Origin: Chionis minor
Lineage: Eukaryota; Chordata; Aves; Charadriiformes; Chionididae
Reading direction: 5' to 3'
Length of the DNA: 64,000 bases
Assembly: GCA_013398295.1 (NCBI GenBank)
Contig: VZSF01002928.1
Span: 116,767-180,766 of the forward strand
Part shown: positions 49,372 to 63,552 of the stretch, piece by piece
Layout: every line of letters begins with the position of its first letter
How positions within the stretch are numbered: the stretch's first letter is position 1
Position numbers and translations under genes: made by a program
Notes under the pieces: generated by a model
Told to the model about the DNA's origin: nothing
The model's input: the letters and a program-made list of their open reading frames with translations, nothing else
Databases searched by the model: none

Positions 49372-52300
49372 GGTTTTGGATAATGAATGGACAGCAGATT
49401 TTAGTTCAGGTAAGATGACCGTATTTTCCCCTCCTGACCACTTTACATGCCAACAAAAAATAAACATTTTAAGAGTAATCATTATTTTTCAAATCTTTGT
49501 TCAAAACTGTGTAGGCTAAGATAATTTTGGTTTTAGTGATCAATACCTCAATCCCTTCAAAATACTGATGAGTTTTTAGAGATGTCAGGTTAGAAGTCAC
49601 TTGGCCATCAAAGATAAGCCAATCAATTAGTAAGCCAACATTTGAGTATATTCATAATAAAATGTGGTTTATGTACATTCAAACATGGAACTTGAACCAT
49701 AGACAGTCTGCAGATCTATAATATGTTTATTTTTGCTGGGGAATATTACAAGTTTAATTATGAAATATAATAAGCTGTGGTTAAAGAGGGCCTGTTTGAT
49801 ACAGTAGTTTTATGACAAAAAATGAGATCCATAGAAAGAAATTTTGCTCTGTACTTACTTTTTTTTCCTCTGTATTTATTTACTCTATATTATCATAAAT
49901 TAAATAAAATTACCTCTCTTCCCTTTAAATACTGATCGCCTGAAGTGACATAGATATAAGAAGTCTATATAGTCTTTACCCATGATGAAGTAATCCGAGA
50001 GTCCTGTGGATTGTTAGGTATTAGTAGCACAGTCTGAGTTTCAAAGTTGATGCTGTTGGAAATCTCTACTGCCCTAGAAACAGTGTGTTTCTGTTGCTCT
50101 TCTCAGGCCTTGGCATAACACCTCTATAGACGTTCTACCAAATTTGAGCAGCTATGGACATCAGTGGGATGAACAAATTTATGGTTCTTAGTATGAAAAC
50201 TGCCACAAAAGTGGAGTTCTCATAATTAGTCAACCACCTCATTGGTAGCAATGAGGCTTTACCAGTAAATTAAATTAGTCGGGGATCTATCCCTGGTCCT
50301 TTTGCCAGCTGCCATGGCAAAGCTTTTGTGCGTACCCTGAAACTCTCTCATTCTTCACAAAACATGGCCACCTCGGTGCTGTTTATTGGAAATGGTCCTT
50401 GGTCTGAACTAACTCCTGAGTAGGGTGGGGAAAGTGCTAAAATACACAGACTAAAGCTGTGCTATGATGTAACAATGTATGAATTTCCAAATGTGGGTGA
50501 CTGCACTTCAGAGCTCAGTCCTTTGTCCTAGTCCTGCTTCATCAGTCCAACACACATACAATACTGGTTTTCTTCATGCACATTATGCTGAACCCCTTTG
50601 TGGACAAAAAAAAACACTAAACCCCAAACAGACCAACAAAACAAACACATCATACCCACATATCTGCATATGGACAGAAAGATTCTTGGAAACATGACTA
50701 GTCCTCCTTTTATAAGCCAAAATAGCTGGAAGCACATGGCATCTATTGCCAAGAATTGTCTTATTCTATCTTGTATCGCTTTGATTCTGCAATAGGTAAC
50801 AATTTTTAGATTTTTTTAAATTCATCTTGGGCATTTTGTGAAAAAATATATTCACGAGAAATAACACCAGGTAACCTGTTTATCTGTACTGTGATAGGAT
50901 TAGAAAAATATGAGTACAGATAGACCTGAAAGGGTGTAAAGATGTGTGAAATGTAAGGTTTGTTGGAATGTCACTGATGCAAAGAAAAGAAACAGAGATG
51001 GCACAATTGTGTTCCTACTACTTACTGAACTGGTCAATAGACTGAGCTAATTACCCAAACACTACTTCAGGAGAGACTGTTTTTTCTGTGCCAGGAGCAG
51101 TCTAGCATGCATGGAGTATGGACAATGGATTAACAAGATCTGGGAGCAGAACAGCAGGTGGTTCAAACTGCCTATGTAGATGCCCAAACATTTATCTGTG
51201 AATATATTTATCTTTTTTAAAAAAGCCTGTCACTTGACAGCTTCATTGGGTGTGTCTAGTTCTTGTACTCTATAATCCCTTAAAATTCTCTTTGTGATGC
51301 AGCATGCAGGTAGGACTTTATCTGTCCCATAATCAATGCTAGTCACCAGTAGGCTTTCCTTTCCGCATTTGTGTAAACTGTATTCTTTAAGCTGCAATTT
51401 GGTTAGTGGACTCTGGAGGCTTATGTAGATACAGGATATACAGAGCTGATATTTCTGGGACAGGCCCTAAAGCTAATTCCTTCTCTTCTCTATGGTTCCT
51501 TTCTGTAGAATGAAGCAGATGCTTATGATGTTTGTGTTGTAAGTAGGAGCTGTAGAAACTCAATGGCTCAACTTCTTGTCAATGCTTCAGTCTCTGTATA
51601 CTTCCAGATGAATACATGACATTCAGGAATTCTACAGCATGAAAGCGGTCCAGTACAAAATTCTTTAAAGCGCAAAGACCTCCTTTTGGGTACTGGTATA
51701 TTACAACAGTCAAGTGACAGATAAATCTTTTCCAGAGCTATCTTCCCCCTGCAAACACTGAGAGGTTTCCACTGTGTAATAAAAATAAGGAGAGGAAATT
51801 TCAGTTTGCTACAGTAAATGGAAAACATAAAATGAAAAATAAAACCATTGTGGTCTGAAGCTTTTTAGAAGATGCTGTAAACAATGATGAACACTACAAA
51901 CATGTACACTGATACATAAATGTCTGACAGAGCAATCTTAAGAAGTTATTTGGACTTCAAACTGACCTGCAATAAAATGATGACACTCAATTTGAGAAAT
52001 ATTGAAGCAGATTAGATGTGAATAATTGAAGAGGATTAAATCCAGGGTAACAAAAGGTCAGCAATTAAAAATGAACTAAACTTTCTTCCAGTTTGATGGA
52101 ACAGAATTTTTTTTTTTTTTTTAAATAAAACTAAGTTTCACTCTATTTTCTTAGTATTTCTAGAGTAAATAAATCTTACACTGCATTCATCCTATGTGGT
52201 GTTTCATCATTTTAGGCTGCCCTTACACCCCATATGATTCTCATTTACAGTAAGCCCTGTTGTCAAGTGTAAAGAGGCATTACTGTTTATCAAATGCAAT

Positions 52301-55300
52301 AACAAGGCTATTTTAAATTGCCAAAATAGAATGCAAAATGAATAAACAAGAACACCTTACAATTGCTTCATTTATAAGTGGGAACAACCCCTTTATCAAG
52401 AAATAATACAGAAGATAGAGCTAATAATCTCCTGTCATCATAAATGATATGAAGCATTTATTAGCACCAAGAATCAGGGTAACAGAGATACCCCTTTTCT
52501 TATAATATTACAAAGACACAGTTAATACCTCAAGTAACTGTTAACATACCTGTTGCCAAATATTTCTTCAGGGGAAAAGGACCTTATTTTCACAATGTTC
52601 TCTGTGATTGGATCAAGGATATCAAGAAAGGAAGCAAGGTTGGCTTTAAGCCACTTTAAGGCTTCCTAGGGCTTTCCAAGAATCTATTGCCTACACAGAT
52701 GTCGCCAGCTTTGGAGTATATCTATACTCTGCTTTCTACAGCTCTGTAAGAAAAATAATGACAATCTAGATACCTATGTCCTTGACATAGACTGGTTTGT
52801 TACCTGCACTGAAATTCAGCCTTAGAGATTTTTTGGTAGCTGACAGCCACTGGGGATACTCTGAGTGACCTGGATGGCTAAAAAGGACCACAGTAAAACT
52901 AAGTATTTAAAATTCAATACAAAAATTATTTCATGTGTCAGACTTCTGGTTCTTTAATTTCCACCTAAAGTATGCAGATTTATGTGTCAAGATTACCTAC
53001 TGACTACTAATGTTTCTCTCTGGAAAGTTTCTGTTTGCCGATGAGTTTTCTCATCATACTTTTCCTCTATGAACAGCTGTAAATTTGGCAAAGACATATA
53101 TTTACAGCCCTGAAGAGTTTATTTGGCAGCTGGCTTTTGTTTTTTACAACTTGCTCTCTCACAGACAGTAAATATTCTTCTGTCTTCTTTCCCTTTGTGG
53201 TTCTGCATGTGACACAGATATCTGTTTTGTAAATTCATATTAATATTATATCAAGTTTATATATATGTAGTTATCTGCAACTGCTTTTAGTGAAATTACT
53301 GAATATTAACCATATTATTAACTTTAAAGTCTGCCAGCTTTTTTTTTTTTTTCGTTAAACAATCTCACTGTGCCTTGCTTTAAATGTTAAGAATAGAAAT
53401 CTTGGAATATCTGATTCAGAGGAGTCTGTCAGACTGTGGCCTGGAAGCCAAGTTTCAGACAAATTCCTTTCTAGACCCTTCCTTCTCTTGCCTCCTAGTA
53501 GAAACAGTCATGAAGTGAAAGGTCTAAATGTGCCCCAGCACACCTTAGTGGAAAGTGGAAGTGACCCCGTGAAACAGACACCCACCCAAGATTTCCTATC
53601 ACATAACCTCAGAGCATATCACACCCTTCTTCACCAAAGGATATTTCCTGCAGATGGCAAAAAGCAATTCACCAAACCTGACATCTGGCTCACAGCCTTA
53701 TGCCAGCATCAGACAAACCTGACTAAAGAATGCTTGTTTTCTAATATGTTTTTGGAGATACCTACCATAATACACAATGTAACAGGTGTCACCATAATGT
53801 CAGTTCTTCGGCTGTATCTTTTTCCATCTCTCCAAAGACTACACAGGGAGATAATGTGAATGAAATAATCTAATTTTGATTCAACAGTGATGATTACAAA
53901 TCTCTAAGATACTATTAAACACTATTGTGAATACAACTTCAAAATGAACATATGTCCTTGAAGTTGCACAGTGGAAACCATATTCTACCCCATAAAAACT
54001 GTGTTTGAATAGTTGGATACTTATTATCATGGCATATTGTGGACAATTTTCCCAAATTAGTCTCTAGTGATCCCCTTTACTTACAAAACTGATGCCATTT
54101 GCATCTGGTATGATAACTACTCTATGCTGTGGCATATAAAGACACTTATTATTCTGTATTCGTACTGATTTCAGAAAGGTAGAGTTGCACTGTTGCACCT
54201 TGAGGCAAAAATGTATGTCTCTTGAATTGGTTTTGTAAAAATTTTCACTAAAACTAAAATGACATTGTTAGCATTTGTGCTCGGAAACATGATTTTTCAT
54301 GTCATAATTCATATACATTTATAGTAAAATAGAGGGATATTTAGATTCATGTAGCGAAACAGGTTTATATATTCATATTTGAGCTTGGGATTTTGAATAA
54401 AAACCAGTTTTGGTCATGAAACATCCAGTCTTCATGAGTCTTTTGGGACAATTTCAGTGTCAGAACTTTATTTTCAACAGGCTTCTATTAAATCATCTAA
54501 AGAAAAGGCAAAGCAATGCATGTCACAAACACAGCTATAGAGCTCTAGGTAGGAAAATACTTGCTCCCTAGAATCCTAGTCATCTGTGATTACAGAAGAA
54601 TTCTAAGGGAGAACAAAGAAGCACCTGGCACATTTATATAATTGGAATTCGCATTAATGTATTTCAATTTCTATCCACATTTAGCATTGTTTAGATTTTA
54701 ATTAACTCAGTTTTCACCTATTTCTGAATATTTTTTGAATGGTGTTGTATCCAATGACAGGTTAACTCCACCGCATAAAAAGACTGAGAAATATTCTCTA
54801 GTACAATAGTATGCCCCGATAGAGTTTAATATCCATCACTTCCTCTGCTTTATACACAGCCAGGAGCGATTGAATTGCACTCTTAACTGAGTTAACTCCA
54901 GGTTATCCGATGTAGTTGATGATGAATCTGTTGAAACATACCCGTAAGAAATCAAAATATAAATTCCAAGGGTTATGTAAATATGAGAAAGCCTATTCAT
55001 AGTCCCACAGAAACTGTCATAAAGACAGTCACTGTGAGTAAGGTAAGTAGGGAATTTGTATCAGTCTAGCTGTTACTGCAAAGTAACCGCTTTTCTGGTT
55101 CATTTTCTCACAGCAAATGTGAGGTACAGCAATTTACTCCCTTTGGCTGATTCTACCGCACCTTTGCCATGGAGTAAAAAGGTGCATTTAGATATTGTAA
55201 CAGAGTAGCTGGCATGATGTAAATCCATACTTATCACACTATAATCTTGGGATAGACAGACCTTGAAGTTAATAGAAGTGTTGCTGCTTTACTTGGTATA

Positions 55301-57442
55301 ATTTTGGTGCCCAGGTTAATACTGTTTTTCAGTCAATTAGATCCTGGTACCAGCTTTGGTGAATTTCTACCATAGCATATAATTTCAGCAAAGTAGAATT
55401 GGCCCAAGATCTTATGTTATTCCTGTAATACTTTTACCTGCCTCTTCCTGCCTGCCTCCCTACCGAAGAGGTTCTCAGGTGTGGTCACTGACACAGGCAT
55501 GGCAATAAGAAAGGGATTGTGCCTGCTTCAGAAGCCAACTCCCAGCTGTTCCCATGGAGACAGCTGCAGGAAGTCAGACTGGCAGAGTATCACTGTCCTT
55601 TTTGGTACCAAGTTCTTTGAATCTATCTTCCAGGTTTACCAGGAAGATAGATATAGCACAGTTTTTCTCCTATAAAATTGTATTACGTTCTTTGGAACTG
55701 TGTTGATTTCTGACACAAATTAGTTAGCCTGAAGGAAGATCTACCCAGACTTAGCTGAACTTCCATTTCAGTGGAAGATATAATTAAAATTGAATTCCAA
55801 AATTTCCTTTAAATCAGGACTGAGAGGTGGAATCCTGATTTTAATGGAATCAGCAACAAAATACCCCTTCCCTTCCAGGTAAAGCTTGGATCTCACACAC
55901 AGAAGTAGTTTTGAACTGAGTTTGCAAACTAAAACTTAAAACTACTTCTATTTTCTCTTTGTTTCTTTGGTGCTTTTTCCTCCTGGCTTTGTATTTTTGT
56001 GTCTTTAGGGTATGACTTTGGGAACTTCTTCTCTCATGCATTTAAGGAAAGTCCTTCAGGGTTTGCACACATACCATAGCAGTATCAGTTAACATATCAT
56101 CCTTTCCCAGCCATAGGAAGAAGCAGGGAACCAGCTCTGCATTGGAATCCAGTCAAATCTTGTCTAACTAACAAGTCTCCAGTTCCACCTACTCCCCTGT
56201 CTCCTGGCAGAGACGATGAAAATGCTGAGATCCAAACACACAGAAAAATATTAGCAGAACGAGAGGGATCTCAGAGTGAAAAGGAATCCTAACATATTTA
56301 GTCTAGGACTGATATCTTGTTATATTTGAAAAGAGATCAGAAAATACAGGAATGAAAATAAGCACTGTACACACATTGTAAAAACTGAAAAAGATTCAGC
56401 AATAGAACTGAGAAAATAATACTTTTTTCCCTTATAATAGTCTTACATTGACTAAAGTATGATATGAAATTAACCTCAGTATAACACACTACATGCCTGA
56501 GATAAAAAAAAAAATCGGTGGTACCTTTATGACTGACAAAGAATTCAAACTTCTTTTTTTCTGTTAGAATATTTCTAAATTGTACCCCTCATAAAGCCTA
56601 TATCTTGCTAAGAGATTTCTGTGGACTTGGGTGTTGTCAGTTTGGAGGTTTCTTTGTTCAATGTGTTATTAGTATAGATATTTTCTTGTGTATTGTCAGT
56701 CCCAGGCTACTTAAACTTATTTCCACCTTCATACAAGAATTCTATATATAGCTGGAGAATAAATTATCAAAATTCATAACCTTCCAGAAGGGCAAAATAT
56801 TTTAAACATATCTGAAAAGGCTACTATTATACATTTAATTTTTTTTTCAATAAATATTCAGAAAACTGGAATAGACTACACCAGAATAAATTAATGGCAG
56901 GTAATTTGTTTCTTTTCCAATCGGTTCCTTAGCTTTATTATGCATTAAGGGTGTTTCATGGTAATTACTAATACAGCATCTTTCTGTATGATTACACATT
57001 GTCTGCATCTGGGCAAGTATACATAATACATTCTGAATATTGTGAGAGCCGCCTGTTCTTATGACTCATCTGAATATGGCAGTCTGAATTTCCATAAAGT
57101 TGTTCACTGATCCGTGCTTAGCCCATGCAAATCACAGGAAGTCACAACAACGTTGATGTTGCTGCATCTTCATGCCAGAATGCTCTGTTGAGCCTTGGCT
57201 TGTTTACCACTGAATTCCCTTCAAAGAGCAGACTTCAGTATATAAACAATGAAGACCTTAATATATAATTAATGTGCTTTCTAATTAAATAGTAACCAAG
57301 TATGTTGTAACGTTTCAATTAAGAGTATAGAAAATAATTAATTATCATCTTAAATACTTAATGCGAGTATACTAATTAAAAAAATGCCACTTCTATAATT
57401 TAAAAATTGTGCTTGGACCAATTTCAAATTAGTGGTAAATAA
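49372..57442. other. Long AT-rich noncoding stretch
   Basis: Eight kilobases with no supported gene or transposon. Long T runs occur near 52,109-52,124 and 53,339-53,352. Sequence at about 55,450-55,600 is somewhat GC-richer (GCCTGCCTCCCTACCG to TGCAGGAAGTCAGACTGG) and could be a conserved element or old repeat, but shows no clear exon. The plus-strand open stretch 53,488-53,859 begins at a TTG, has no early ATG and resembles no family I know. Confidence 0.5.
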
Positions 57443-57480
57443 TTTTTTTTCAAGGCAGAGCTTTTTTTTCAAGGCAAGGA
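57443..57480. repeat. 19-bp tandem duplication
   Basis: T8-CAAGGCAGAGC at 57,443-57,461 is followed by T8-CAAGGCAAGGA at 57,462-57,480. The first 15 bases of each copy are identical. Confidence 0.88.
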
Positions 57481-57538
57481 CCTGGTAAGTCCATCAATAT
57501 CAGTACAGACTTTTGAGTCTAACTAATTTCATACACAT

Positions 57539-57568
57539 ATAAACCAGTATAATATAAACCAGTATAAT
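57539..57568. repeat. Exact 15-bp tandem duplication
   Basis: ATAAACCAGTATAAT occurs twice in direct contact, at 57,539-57,553 and 57,554-57,568. It lies under 100 bp from the 19-bp duplication at 57,443. Confidence 0.9.
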
Positions 57569-60500
57569 AATTTCACTTTTTAAAAAACACCAACTATTTT
57601 TTTATCATAAAACGTATTTGAAAGTGAATGGTGTAAAATTCCCTTGATAATTACTATTTCAAGGTTATTTACTTTTTGTATTAAGTGGTATGCTTTAGGT
57701 ATATTATCAATGCATTTCATTTACTCTGGCTAACAATAGGTAAAATGGCATTAAAGTCCCTTGAACTAAACTATAAATTCCAGCTGTAAACATTTTATGG
57801 CACTGGGGACAACTCAGAGCCACAACAATTTAGCAGGAGCTAAAGGTGGAAGACACAATATTTGGATTTCTTCAAGAGGTGCTACTTGAAATTCACTGCT
57901 GGATTTTTTCCTCTTTTCTAGTGTTAGCAATGAGGTATTCCAATGTCCAAGAATGAATAATAATTGCAGTTCAAGTCACACTCTGCATAAAGACCTACAT
58001 GGAAAGGTAGGATAGATGGCAGTGTTTGCAGTCACGGTCTGTCTCTATGAATATAAGCCTCGTGTTTTCCATTCATTGTATTCAAAGGTAATAAACATTT
58101 CCTGCGGTGCAATATAAAATAGGTAAAGTTCAGAAATAGATTATTTGGATCATTGCAGTGATAGTTTATATTCAAAAATAGAAACTAGAAGTACATTTTA
58201 GTGATCACCACGACACTGCTGAAAAAGGACAGAAAAAAAATCAAAATTGGTGTCTAAAATAAGAATAGAATGCCAAATTTAGGCACTCCACTGGAAGTCA
58301 GCTTGACTATTACATGTCACATTTCCTTATATTACAGAAAGTCAATGGAAGCCCAAGTTTTGTGAGCTCTGCAATGTCTGAAAAACGTGTATTTGAAGCT
58401 TCTAAGCAAGATTTCTCCAGAAGAGTCTAGCCTGATGCTTTTAATCCTGAATGGAAAGAACATAACAGAAAAGAATAAAAGGTTGTCGCGTGCTTGTCTT
58501 AGGAACCTGTGAAAATACAAAGTTTGAAGAGTTGTGTGATCATCCACTATTTAAATGGATCTCTGAAATGTAATGCAAAAGACTTCTTGAAAGTAAAACA
58601 TAGGTTAGCCCTTCATTTATTCTGTAAAACAGTTTATGACTTGCTTATTTCTGTAAATACAATATGGACAGATTGTTTATCTGAGGAGTGTCATGCATTA
58701 TTTCAAGGCATAAAGTCTAACAGTATTAATTATAAATGTCACCTTAAATTAATAATGGGCCTAACAATAATGGTAAACAAACCAAGAATTTAATATATTT
58801 TTTTATTTCAATGGAGCATAATGTGTCGGTATGTAGGTTACTGCCTTTCACAGTTATTTAACTTTGGACAAGGTTATATACATTATAACTGTTATGAAAC
58901 TAATGTAATTATATCATAGTTTTAGTGCAACTACAGTACCTATGTTTAGACGATTATTTAAATGACAGTTTATTTGCACATTATGAATACTCTAGCCCTC
59001 CTTTTATGTCATTCTAATTTACTATAGAAAAGATTTCATGTGTAAGAAGTATTCAAATGCACATGGGATTTCTCTTCATATCATATATGTCTTATTTTCC
59101 AGTGCTTAATACTGAACAGTGTAGCTCAAAACATAACCCATTATGCTTGATTTCCTGTACAAGGTTTCCTTTAACTTTTCACTGCATGACTGGTTGGAAT
59201 GTGCAAATTATAACTTGCAGCACAGTATTCTGAGGGAATATTTGCCTTAGGAGCAGTGTGGTCACATTGTGTTTCCAAGGCAGAATGCAACACTGAACTT
59301 ACCTGCCCCGACAGAGTTCATTCATCACCAGGAGCTATGCTGTGGTAGAGGTCAGAGCAGTAGAAGTTCCCTGTTTTGTAAAGAGGCCACACAGTTCTTT
59401 AACTACATTTAAACAAAGTGCTGAAATTCTGTTCTCAGGGTTTATGTCTTTTATCTTCAGGGAAAATTATTGCGTTTAACATCTAAAGATAGGAATTCAT
59501 ATTCATCTAGTTACTTGAAGACATAAACCAAGGTACAATTAATCAACTTGAAAAGTTCCATACAGAAAAATTGTTCCTTAGCTTTCCTCTGCTTGATTTT
59601 TGTGTCTTCCTGTCAAGTATCTCTTGTATACTCCTGTCAGAGACCAGTTATTGAGTCAAGCAGATGGATCAGTGGCCCTTCACACTGTAATGTTTGTAAT
59701 AATTTAAGGGTATGATTCCTTTCATATAATGTTAGGGATTAGAGTTAGGTGTCACGCTAATCGTCTAGGCTCTTTCTGTAGTCCCTGAAGCTAAGACCCT
59801 CTAAAGGCGAATTACAAGCTCCCAAAAGGCAATTCATCACCACTGCCTTTGATATCGGTTTTGGGATAGACAGAAACACCCTCTGGAAGAACGTATACCT
59901 TCATTATCTACACAGAAAGCTAAGACAAGACATTTCATTTTTGATGGCCAAATTTACATAAAAGCAATCTCAGACTTAATCAATCAGTTAATATAAATCT
60001 ATCGCTCGAAGAAGGAAGTACTTCACAGTAATGAATACAACAAGCTTCCATAAGGGCATTGAGTACAAACAAGACCCAGCAGGTCTGAGATCCTTCTCAG
60101 TTCTCATGTGTATGAAATCTGTGTTGCATAGAAGTCTGTAATATCTCTTGTCCAGATTTTTAAATTACATTGGGTATCCACAATGCAGACAGATACATTG
60201 AGAGATTTTGAAAAAGTACATTTAGTCATATTAAAAACTGAATGAAAACATACTTATGTCTTCAGGCTCATAAATATCCTCATATAGTGATGCTTAAATG
60301 AACAAAAATATTAGAAAAAAACCCAGCATCTATACTATTGATGAAGTAGTTTACTTTAAAATGGACTGAAAGAATACTAATCTGTCCTCATATGTGTCCG
60401 TAGCTTTTTGAATTCCCTACAATAATGGGAAGAGTGAACATCTGGAAGCCATTTACTAAGAGAATTTGAGGACTTTATCATTATCAATTCATTCAGCATT

Positions 60501-63416
60501 CATTGTAAAGTCACTAATAAATCTCTTTAGTGTTCTTAGGGATATCACTTAACATTCAATTGTTCTTATGGATCTAGCTTACAGTTCAATTGCAGTACAT
60601 TTGTTTTAATGGCACCAGTTTGTGCTCAGATTTGTCTCTAGACAACAAATCCATTTGCCACTTTTTGGTTGCTCTTTTTCTTTGCCTTTTTTATTTTGTT
60701 TGGGGACTTTGTTGGATTTTAGAGATGTTCTTGTGCTGTTGCTTTTTTAAACTGAGCAGTTCCCACAGACACTCTAGTCTTTACACCAAAACCATTGTTA
60801 ATAAACATTTAACATAATGTTTTAAAGGATGACATGTAGAGTTCTCTCTTCTAGGCCATTTTTTTCATACAATTGGAAAAGAATATGAAGGCAGGAGGTT
60901 AATTTCCAACTCAAGAGAAGCAGCATGCTTTTTTTTTTTTTTAACACTACTGATAGAAGTAGTTGTAAGTATGTTCAATTCTTAGGAGTTTAGCACTTTC
61001 AACTGTTTGTCACTCTGCAAAATTTAAACTCACACAAGAAAAAAAATCAATAAATGACATTTTACAGGCTCCCTAAAACTTGACATATACTACACACCTT
61101 ATGCTGTCAGGAAGGTCCTCTAAATTATTTAATTTTAGAATTTTCCTTCATAGGAGATGGAACACTCTTGAATAAGAAAAACAAATAACTGTACTTTTTT
61201 TCACTTTCTGTGTGCTGAGAACATGAAAGATTTAAGGACCTTTTCCAAAATTTTTACAGTTCATCTTTTTTTGTTTGTGCATTTATTTACTGCATTTCAT
61301 ATACATAGTTCACACTCTGCAAATTCTTTTGTATATGAACAATCTACTTCCCTGATCTTAACACTCCTGCTGGAAGTTATATAATGTGACCAGTTGTGCT
61401 ATATTGCCATACAGAAAAGAACTGGGGAAAGGACAGTATAGGCAGAAGAGGACAGGTGAAGTTCTTTTGCCTCCTTCAGACTCTGAACCCGATTCCTCAT
61501 CTGCTCTCACTACAAAAATACTAAGTTCTCAGACTAAGCTACTTTTGGCTCATTTTTTTACATGAGTTGGGGTCCACCTGGCACACTAACCACTAAGCAG
61601 CTAATCTTGTAAGTCACTTAGTTTTGTGTCTACAAAACTGTAATTGCATTTACTCTTATACCTACCACATGCCCACACCTCCTGCATTAGCATACAGCCA
61701 CTCTCCTACCTATTCCAGTGGACATTCCAGATAACCTTGCAGTTCCATCAAAAACTTTTTTTTAATAGTCTGTGATTTTAAAGCATAATCTGGAGCCCCA
61801 TTTATTTTTAATTCCAAGTTACTTAAAAATAAAATTTTATCCACTATGGTGAAGTAACTTGGGTGTCATAAATTGAAAAGCTTGACATTTTGCAGAATAT
61901 TAAGTACCTCATTATACAGCAATGCCTGCACTACCTTTGCTAAAGACATCCAGTATCATGAAGTCTTATGTGTTCCTGTGGAGAATCTGCAGCAGACTGT
62001 CACTGAAATAAGAAGACAGTTTAGCAGCAGTAGCAAAGCCTTTAAAAGTTATCTTTTTAAAACTGTAATCAGGAAATACTTTGGGAGATATTTTTTACTC
62101 CATTTTAGAATGAGTTGATGTACTTAAATGTTTGTGATGTGACTATTTATTGTTGTACATACACTAACAATTTGTGTATATTATGTGTGAACATACACTA
62201 ACAAATACTGAAAGTGAAAGTAGTGTAACATTGTCTTTACAAGTGTAAGACCAAATACTGGCATAACCATTGTCTCAAGCAGCAAAAACAACAACAACCA
62301 CAACAAAACAGTTTAAAAAAATGCTGCAAAGTGTGTAAATCACAACGGTTGTGACTTATTGCCACAAGAGGGAGTGAATCCCAAAGACAATGATCCTATG
62401 ATCCTCCTTCGATAGCCCAACTTCCAGGAAATCAGCTGGAGGGTCAGAGAAACAAAGTATTCAAGCCAGTCATAACAGCTCATGTTAGATAAGATAAATG
62501 ACATCTGAGGTAGTCTGGTCAATGCCACTGAGGGGTTTTATGCAGTCATCAACACCTACAATTGCATTAGAAATGAAATTAGATGATACCTTTTTTGTTA
62601 CCAGCTTCCTCTGCTTAAAGGGCTCTGAGAAGTTATTACAACAAGGTCTGAAAACAATTCTTTACAGTGAATTATTCAACCACTAAATCCAAAAAATAAG
62701 TGGACTGTCAGATTTGTAAAAGACCCTCTACAGTGAAGAGCGGGCTGCAACTATCCAATTATCTGCTCCCTTGGTTGCCTAACTGATCTATGAAATCAAA
62801 TTAAACACCAATCTGCAGACTTAATATTAATATTTCAATGTTAAAGGATCTGGACCAAATTCACTGAAACAATGAAGAATACCTAAATCCTCTAGTGGTT
62901 TTCAAATGGAATCTAGGAAACCTTGAGAGGTTAAAATCTAGAATTAGTTATTCTGTTTTCTACAACTGAGCATTATTAAGCTGTATTCTCACTTTCTCTA
63001 CTAAAATCGTAACTCTATTCACTCTATCCCATCTGCTCCAATAAGCAAGCAATGGAGCATACCAAAGAGGATTGTTAATAGTCCCTTTTATTTTTGTGCA
63101 AGCTATTTTGGGTTTCTTTTTCTTGTTCTTGTGTATTTCGCTTTTGGTTCTTTTTTTGCAGTGGTCATCTGCAGGGACAAGACACTGTAGTGACGAGGAA
63201 ACTGAGAACTATTCTGCCCTCTCATCACTGTCTCTCTTCTTTTCTCTCTGTTCCCTTCTTCTACCCATTCTCCCTTATTCATGTTCTACTGAGAATGACT
63301 GCTAAGCATTCTCAGCAGCAACCAGAGTCAAGGTGAAATACTCAGACGTTCTCTGTTATTCCATCTTTCCAGGAATATGATGGAACAAAACTTTTCACTA
63401 AAGAACATTTTTACTT
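57569..63416. other. AT-rich noncoding DNA
   Basis: No gene or recent transposon recognised. Small landmarks: a 14-bp direct repeat (ACATACACTAACAA at 62,157-62,170 and 62,191-62,204), an ACA-rich patch at 62,283-62,310, and T runs near 60,928. Frames up to 94 codons show no family features. Confidence 0.5.
62157..62204. repeat. 14-bp direct repeat
   Basis: ACATACACTAACAA at 62,157-62,170 recurs at 62,191-62,204 with a 20-bp spacer. This is a probable local duplication. Confidence 0.8.
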
Positions 63417-63552
63417 GAAAGGGAAAGGGAAAGGGAAAGGGAAAGGGAAAGGGAAAGGAAAAGAGAAAAGAGAAAAGGGAAAAAGGGAAGGGGAAGGGGG
63501 AGGGGAAGGGGAAGGGAAAGAGGAAGGGGAAGGGGAAGGGGAAGGGAAGGGA
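63417..63552. repeat. 136-nt pure purine tract, (GGGAAA)n then (GGGGAA)n
   Basis: Every base from 63,417 to 63,552 is A or G. The left part is regular GGGAAA hexamers (63,417-63,457), the middle is GAGAAAAG-rich, and the right part is GGGGAA-rich. Such polypurine-polypyrimidine mirror-like DNA can form triplexes in vitro, and the G4-runs could support quadruplexes; neither is shown by sequence alone. The minus-strand frame through it is a Leu/Pro/Ser/Phe low-complexity string, not a gene. Confidence 0.97.

Noticed and set aside
53488..53859. Plus-strand 123-codon open stretch
   Set aside because: Begins at TTG with no ATG until late, has no known domain, and no clear splice context.
62157..62204. 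Direct repeat considered as a CRISPR-like or attachment-site pair
   Set aside because: Only two 14-bp copies in eukaryotic AT-rich DNA, with no associated genes. A local duplication is the simpler reading.
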